A stretch of DNA of 64,000 nucleotides from Marsupella aquatica (taxonomy: Eukaryota; Marchantiophyta), in NCBI GenBank assembly GCA_973895155.1, contig OZ316897.1, positions 2,728,001-2,792,000 of the forward strand. The letters run 5' to 3'. Below the pieces are notes generated by a model. The model made no database searches. It saw only the letters and a program-made list of their open reading frames with translations, and was not told where the DNA came from. Shown in pieces: positions 59,231 to 64,000 of the stretch; position 1 is the stretch's first letter; each line of letters starts with the position of its first letter. The position numbers and the translations under genes were made by a program.

Positions 59231-60558
59231 CCTGGAAGGAGATCACGATCCCAAAACATGTTGGCGGCTTAGGCATCCTCCCCTTCAATGAGATGGCACA
59301 AGCTCTTAAGATGCGACACCTCTCGAAGCTCATCCGTGATGAGGGTTGTGAATGGGTGAGAATGGCACACATAATAATTGAGGACGGACTGAAGACTGGA
59401 CCCAACAAAAAAGAGAGACGCAGATGGAGCGCAACGGAAGCAATCCTGTTGAGCGATGAGCTGGTTATCAAAGGGTCTACTACCCTTAAGGGCCTTCTCA
59501 AAGGGTGGTATGCAAAATGTACACACTTAACCTTTCACTTTGGGGTGGGCGAACTCCCGGACAGCTTGTCGATGGAACAAATGGTCCTTCTCTACACACG
59601 GGACATGCAATCAACTAGCACGGAACAGGAGGGGAAGGAACTGAGAAGATACATGGCTAACCGCAGCATCAAACAAGCTACATACTGGTGGAACACACAG
59701 ACTGGATGGCTGACACAGGAGGCTCTCAACACCAAAATCAGAAGCAATAGACACAGAGGATACCCAGAATTCTCCAGATTCTACACTCTCCTAAGGGGAT
59801 GCTCTGGCCTCTCCACGGTAGGATTGCAGACGTGCAAAGGATGGAAATGGAAGTGGCAGGGCTGCAATCGGGGGTGGACTTTCCCCAACAAAGTGTGGAC
59901 CAACTGTTCCCCACCAACCATCCAGGACCCCAATACTTTAAACAGAAGATGGGGGCAACAACGCACACCTGAACAGTGGAGCAAACTCTGGAAGCTACTC
60001 TGGAAGGGATGGACCACACCGAATGTCAGGTTCTTCATTTGGAGACTACTACACCACGGTTTCTTCAACAACGGCAGAGGCAACAGATGGAAGGTCTGTG
60101 ACGGAATATGTTCCAGGTGTAAGACTGACATTGAAACCACAAAACATTTGTTCTTCAGTTGCCCTAAGGTCCAAGATCGTTGGGGCGATATGCGCAGGCT
60201 GGTGCAGAGCGCCCCCTCGCTTTGATCCCCCGCTCACTTGCTTTTTGAGGCCATCTATGGTGCCATCATTCGGCAAAAAAGGAAACCGGGCCCTGTTATT
60301 ATGATAATGGAGATGTGTAGCAATATCTGGAAAGAGAGGAACGCGGCCACGTACTCTCAATTCCTTGGGCATCTCCCAGGGTGGGTGACTCTCAGACATA
60401 CAGAAATGCACCTGAGAGCTATGCTCACCTACTGCAATTCCAACAAAAAAAAGAAACAGGTCAGGACTGCTCTGGATCATCTAAACATCATCCTTGCCCC
60501 TTGGGAGAAGACTGACAGCCCCATTGCTCTCAACTCTCTCAACTATGAAGATCGATGA
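59222..60558 (+). pseudogene. LINE ORF2 C-terminal fragment
   Basis: 5'-truncated LINE reading frame. The first 333 codons of the fragment run to a TGA at 60223. They begin with WKEITIPKHVGGLGILPF, a block that follows the RT domain in plant L1-like LINEs. A zinc-binding reverse-transcriptase-associated region follows (zf-RVT type: WKGWTTPNVRFFIWRLLHHG, WKVCDGICSRCKTDIETTKH, LFFSCPKVQDRW). After a frameshift near 60225 the C-terminus continues in another frame (AFEAIYGAI, NIWKERNAATYSQFLG) to a stop at 60558. The region 60559-60955 is probably its 3' untranslated end, closing with C and A runs at 60938-60956. The RT core is absent. Confidence 0.85.
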
Positions 60559-61605
60559 TTTTGGTGAATGTGGTTTTAAGCCCGAGCGGCACTTCTGTAG
60601 GAGTGATAGGTGGTATGATATTGTTCACATTGTTGACTACGTTAGAGATAGGTTTATGGTTGTTATGCGTAGGGACACTCATTTTACGAGTGTCTGGACT
60701 CCTAAGGACAGCCAATAGAGGAATTATGAGTATCTTGTGTACTTACACCCTCCGTATAGGGGTAGAATTGCTAACGGACATTTTTACAGAGACCGTGGGG
60801 TGAATGGCCGCACGTGGCTGCCCTCTGTCTCTTGGCCGGATTAGGTTGTTTGGCTTGCTGTGCTCCCGGGGCGGCGGTTGTCCCTGGGTTCGCGTCTGTT
60901 TTTTTCTCTCTTGAGCGGGGTTCTCCCCCGGTTCCCCCCCCCCAAAAAAAGAGGAAGTTGTTGAGATATTTGAGGTGTTGTTACAACAATTTTGCCCCAA
61001 TATGTTGTTGCTGCTATGCGGTCATGCAACCATGTTTTTGTTGCCAAGCTCAATTCTCAAACATTGCACAGGAAGCTGGAGGTAAAGTAAAGAAGTGCAC
61101 ACGAGGCCAATGTCATGCCGAGGGACAGTGCCTCCTGTGCACATCGGCATGTCCCTCGCATGCCCGCTAGGTATGTAGTTAGGGCTAGTGTACTAATTGA
61201 GTTAGTGTCATGTTTTTGTAGCGAGTCTGGGTCATTCTTGAAGCAAAGGTGTTTGTTAGTGTGATGCCTGGACCCGGTCCTACTTAGGGCATGTTTTTCT
61301 TTGTCGTTTTTCAGTTCTTCTTGAACGCTGTTGACAGAGCTCAGACAGTGCTTGTCGGTTCAGTACACGGGATTCACACAGTGATTCGTTAGATGCTCCC
61401 GGCCGATCTTGGCATCCCGCCGGTTTTCGATTCGATTTCAGTACGATTGTTTCTCTTACGCCTTTTATTCAAGAAGAACTGGTCGAGATAGTGGTGAAGG
61501 GAAGAAGATTGCTCGTGACAATTTTGACAATTTCTGGTGAAGCCATTGCAATTTCTTCGACAGACATCGGAGTGACGAGTTAAAAGTTATGGGTTTATTA
61601 TGGTG
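60559..61605. other. Probable LINE 3' end and gene-free DNA
   Basis: 60559-60956 continues the LINE without a coding domain and ends in C then A runs. GCCGAGGGACAGTGCC and its inverted partner GGCATGTCCCTCGC (about 61116-61158) could fold as a long imperfect hairpin. No gene supported. Confidence 0.4.
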
Positions 61606-62761
61606 TTATGTGTATACTTAAGTGTATACACATAACAAGGGGCCCAGATTTTTCTTGCCTGCCGCAACTCGATCTGCTTCCATAATTGCTTTTGACTATG
61701 GCTACTGACTGCTGACCTTTTTTGGGCCATATTCGGTGTTTTCCGGTCGCAGCGCGACCACCTTCCCTTCCCCTTACATTTTGACGACCCTTTGGGGTCC
61801 TGTTCTTTCTTTTCCATCATCGGCCGTCATTTCTTTTTGCCTCCCCTTGCAGCTACCGTTGCGAGCTGCCTCCCTGTCCTGCCTGTGTATACACATGCGG
61901 GGCTCATCATTGCCCCTGGGTTGCGCATAGGGCCATGCGCCCTCCCTTCGGCGTTTTTCTTCCTCCCTCGCCTGTTTCCAGCAATTACACAGTAGGGAAG
62001 GGGGATTAAGTTGAGGCATAAGCATGGAGAGGGCACGAGGCCCTATTATGCATTAAAGCAGGGGCAAGGGGGAGGTGAAAGCAGGAAGGAGGGGGAGCGA
62101 GTGTTAGGAGAGGGCACCAAGCCCTATGTTGCATTAAAAGGAGGGGGAGGGGGAGTTCACATACGACTCCCTTCTCTAGGGAGTACTTTCACCAGGGCAC
62201 GAGGCCCACAGAAGCATTTAAGGAGGGGATTGAGGGGGAGTTCGTAGCCTCCCTCTTCGAGAGCTCATAAGGAGAAGGGGGGGGCGCGAAGCCCTATGCT
62301 GCATTAAACGGAAGGGGAGTACATTCAAGCCAGGCACGAGGCCCACAGCGCATTTAAGAGGGGAGGGGGAGCTCATAAGGAGAAAGGGGCGCAAAGCCCT
62401 ATGCAGGGCTCGAGCCCATTAGGGGCCGTTTCTTTTTCCTTGCCTCGCCCTTTTATTTTTGCCTCGCTTTCGCTTTTATTCGCTTGCAGCATATCGCACG
62501 GTGCCCCCGAGTGTGTATACACACTCGCTCGGTTGCCGGTCCCCACCTGATTTTTCTTTTCGTCGACGCGCACCTTCTGTCAGTTTCTGGGTCCACGTCG
62601 GGGCCGACATATACACTTAAGGGGGCCCCTCTTTCACGTTTTTTTGGCCATTTCTTTGCGGATTTCTTTGTTGCTGCCGACGGTCATCTGCATAGGGTTG
62701 CGGGCCCGGGGTATACACATGGGATGGCAATCCAACATTGCCTATGTATACACATAGGCAA
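61606..62761. other. Retroelement leader or LTR region with GTATAC palindromes
   Basis: Region before the gag-like frame. It has a perfect 12-bp stem at 61606-61635 (TTATGTGTATAC with its complement, six-base loop) and a perfect 9-bp stem at 62738-62761 (TTGCCTATG with CATAGGCAA). Further GTATACACA words occur at about 61888, 62514 and 62711. It probably belongs to the same retroelement as the gag-like frame, as LTR or leader, but no second LTR is visible. Confidence 0.4.
62034..62410. repeat. Tandem array, GCACGAGGCCC...GCATTTAA units
   Basis: Six units start near 62034, 62114, 62198, 62287, 62335 and 62389. Each has GCACGAGGCCC or GCGAAGCCCTA, then a GCATTAA or GCATTTAA end and a G-rich tract. 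Two alternating unit types are visible (CCCTATGYTGCATTAA and CCCACAG.GCATTTAA). Confidence 0.75.
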
Positions 62762-62886
62762 GTGCGACGGGGACACAATTTGAGGTTTTAAGGGTCCTTT
62801 TCCCTGATGGTCTTTCGACGGTGACGGGTTTTCTCAGTCTTTACACATTTTGCACATTTTGGGTACATCGGGTATTGTCACACAGC

Positions 62887-64000
62887 ATGTCAGTAGACGA
62901 GCCAGGAGGTAGCAGCTCATCACCACCAACACCCCGGTACCACTTACGGAGTGATCCACGACCCTTGGTGCCAATTTCATTGGAGTCTCGGCAATTTCGA
63001 CGACGTCCGCAGACAGCAGCAGCACCCACACCACGCAATCCTTCTGCTCAATTTGGCGGTCGCTTCACCACAACCCCGAAACCTGCTATCACTTCCTTGC
63101 CATTTACCCCTTCTGCATCAGTGGTTGTTCCAGCTTCACCGGCATACAGCATGGATGCTAGCCACTCATCTGGCCGCATTGAGCGCTTCAGCGGGCGGCC
63201 AGGCACTGTTTCTTTGCGTGAGTTCAAATCCACTTTCTATACTATTGTTTACAAATTGGAGTTGAAGTACGGCAACAATTTCACAAATGCTTTTGCATTT
63301 AAGCAACTAGCCAGGTATGTGCACCATGAGGCTTTGGATGTGTATGAGCAGCACTCTCAACGGCTGCTTGCTGTCACACAATTGCCTAATCCTACCTATG
63401 CTAGTGCAATTGCAGCTGCCTCACAACTGGCATTACAGAATGCCATTGCAGCCCATGCTGCTGCTCCTGCTACTTCCCCTCCTACTCCAGTTCCTACCAC
63501 TGCGCTAGTTACTCCCATTGTCTTGGCACAGGCTACATCAGGCATTTCTCCCACTATTGATTCTCCTGCCTTTGCTGATCCAATGGCTGAGTTTTTTCAG
63601 GTTCTTGAATTGGAATTCCCAATCAAGAGTGCTGACAAAATCATGCAGTTGGCTACCTTTGTGAGGCAACGCGATGAAACATTGAAGATGATGTATTGCC
63701 GGCTTCTCAAGCTGAAGGAGGACACCCAGAGCATCACTGACCTAGAGGCTACGCATCGCTATCTTCGTGCATTGGAGGGCACACCAGCTCTCCATTCGCA
63801 AGTGTTGCAGCAAGTATTCTCAGAGTTTGGAGACAGCAACACATTGCTCAATGTCTATGACACTGCTGAGAAACTTGAGTTGGCCCATGCACATTATGAG
63901 GCCAGTATTGCGCGTCCACTGCGCGATCCAAGTACTAGGTTGCTGCCCCTACATTGGCCACCCCTTCCCGTTTGCCATAATATGGTTCCAAGACCAAGCC
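62887..64000 (+). CDS. Retrotransposon gag-like protein, runs off the right edge
   Basis: From the ATG at 62887 the frame stays open to the end of the window (371 codons). The product starts MSVDEPGGSSSSPPTP. A Pro/Ala-rich region follows, then SGRIERFSGRPGTVSLREF, an FFQVLELEFPIKSADKIMQL segment, an LKMMYCRLLKLKED helix and YLRALEGTPALHSQVLQQV. This resembles the capsid part of an LTR-retrotransposon gag, probably Ty3/gypsy-like. No CCHC knuckle is reached. The last 20 codons (from about 63930) look less gag-like, and a frameshift there is possible. The upstream 1.3 kb would be leader or LTR. Family assignment is inference. Confidence 0.6.
   Translation, partial: MSVDEPGGSSSSPPTPRYHLRSDPRPLVPISLESRQFRRRPQTAAAPTPRNPSAQFGGRFTTTPKPAITSLPFTPSASVVVPASPAYSMDASHSSGRIERFSGRPGTVSLREFKSTFYTIVYKLELKYGNNFTNAFAFKQLARYVHHEALDVYEQHSQRLLAVTQLPNPTYASAIAAASQLALQNAIAAHAAAPATSPPTPVPTTALVTPIVLAQATSGISPTIDSPAFADPMAEFFQVLELEFPIKSADKIMQLATFVRQRDETLKMMYCRLLKLKEDTQSITDLEATHRYLRALEGTPALHSQVLQQVFSEFGDSNTLLNVYDTAEKLELAHAHYEASIARPLRDPSTRLLPLHWPPLPVCHNMVPRPS

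Noticed and set aside
1-64000. CRISPR arrays, bacterial operons, rRNA or complete tRNA genes
   Set aside because: None seen. Tandem arrays here have no spacer structure, and tRNA-like boxes occur only as SINE-like fragments or primer-binding sites.

Overview
The window is nuclear DNA of a land plant. The genes carry GT-AG spliceosomal introns of mostly 100-600 bp. The families are plant ones: a sterol methyltransferase of the SMT1 type, a receptor-like cytoplasmic kinase of the PBL27 type, a lachrymatory-factor-synthase-like SRPBCC protein, and Ty1/copia, LINE and other retroelements. The bilin reductase at 13.2-14.4 kb looks like PebA/phycourobilin synthase rather than seed-plant HY2. That points (inference, moderate) to a seedless lineage such as a moss, liverwort, lycophyte or fern. 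Six host genes occupy about a quarter of the window including introns; the rest is mostly transposable elements and tandem repeats.

Layout. 1-3.6 kb (minus): a D-isomer-specific 2-hydroxyacid dehydrogenase, eight exons visible, 3' end outside the window. 4.8-7.9 kb (plus): a six-exon gene for a multi-pass membrane protein that resembles INSIG, with a plastid-type N-terminal leader; it is divergent from the first gene. 8.9-9.4 kb (minus): an intronless SRPBCC protein. 9.7-10.3 kb: two sets of local duplications. 13.2-14.4 kb (plus): the intronless ferredoxin-dependent bilin reductase. 16.1-17.8 kb: a complete but internally deleted copia element with identical 149-bp LTRs and a perfect GTAAC target duplication. 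17.8-26.5 kb: AT-rich, gene-free, many minisatellites. 26.55-34.80 kb: an old inverted-repeat element split by a full-length copia element (27,526-34,235) whose LTRs differ at 3 of 344 positions but whose reading frames are broken. 35.8-36.8 kb: a 5'-truncated LINE with a 21-bp target duplication. 38.0-43.0 kb (plus): the complete 13-exon SMT1 gene. 43-51 kb: intergenic, with SINE-like pieces, a degenerate copia remnant and a GC-rich array. 51.1-54.6 kb (minus): the complete five-exon PBL27-like kinase. 54.6-59 kb: promoter region and minisatellites. 59.0-60.6 kb: a LINE ORF2 fragment abutting a tandem array. 62.9 kb to the right edge (plus): a gag-like frame running out of the window.

The host genes do not form a pathway. 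SMT1 commits cycloartenol to 24-alkyl sterols. The INSIG-like protein recalls animal and fungal sterol regulation, but the two genes lie 30 kb apart and no functional link is shown. The bilin reductase makes phytochrome chromophore or related bilins in plastids, and the kinase acts in immune or chitin-type signalling at the plasma membrane.

The most unusual pattern is a short conserved terminus (core TGCAACGCA followed by a GCTMGT-like end). It occurs next to at least three, probably five, different tandem arrays, and looks like a Helitron-type 3' end that is repeatedly associated with minisatellites.
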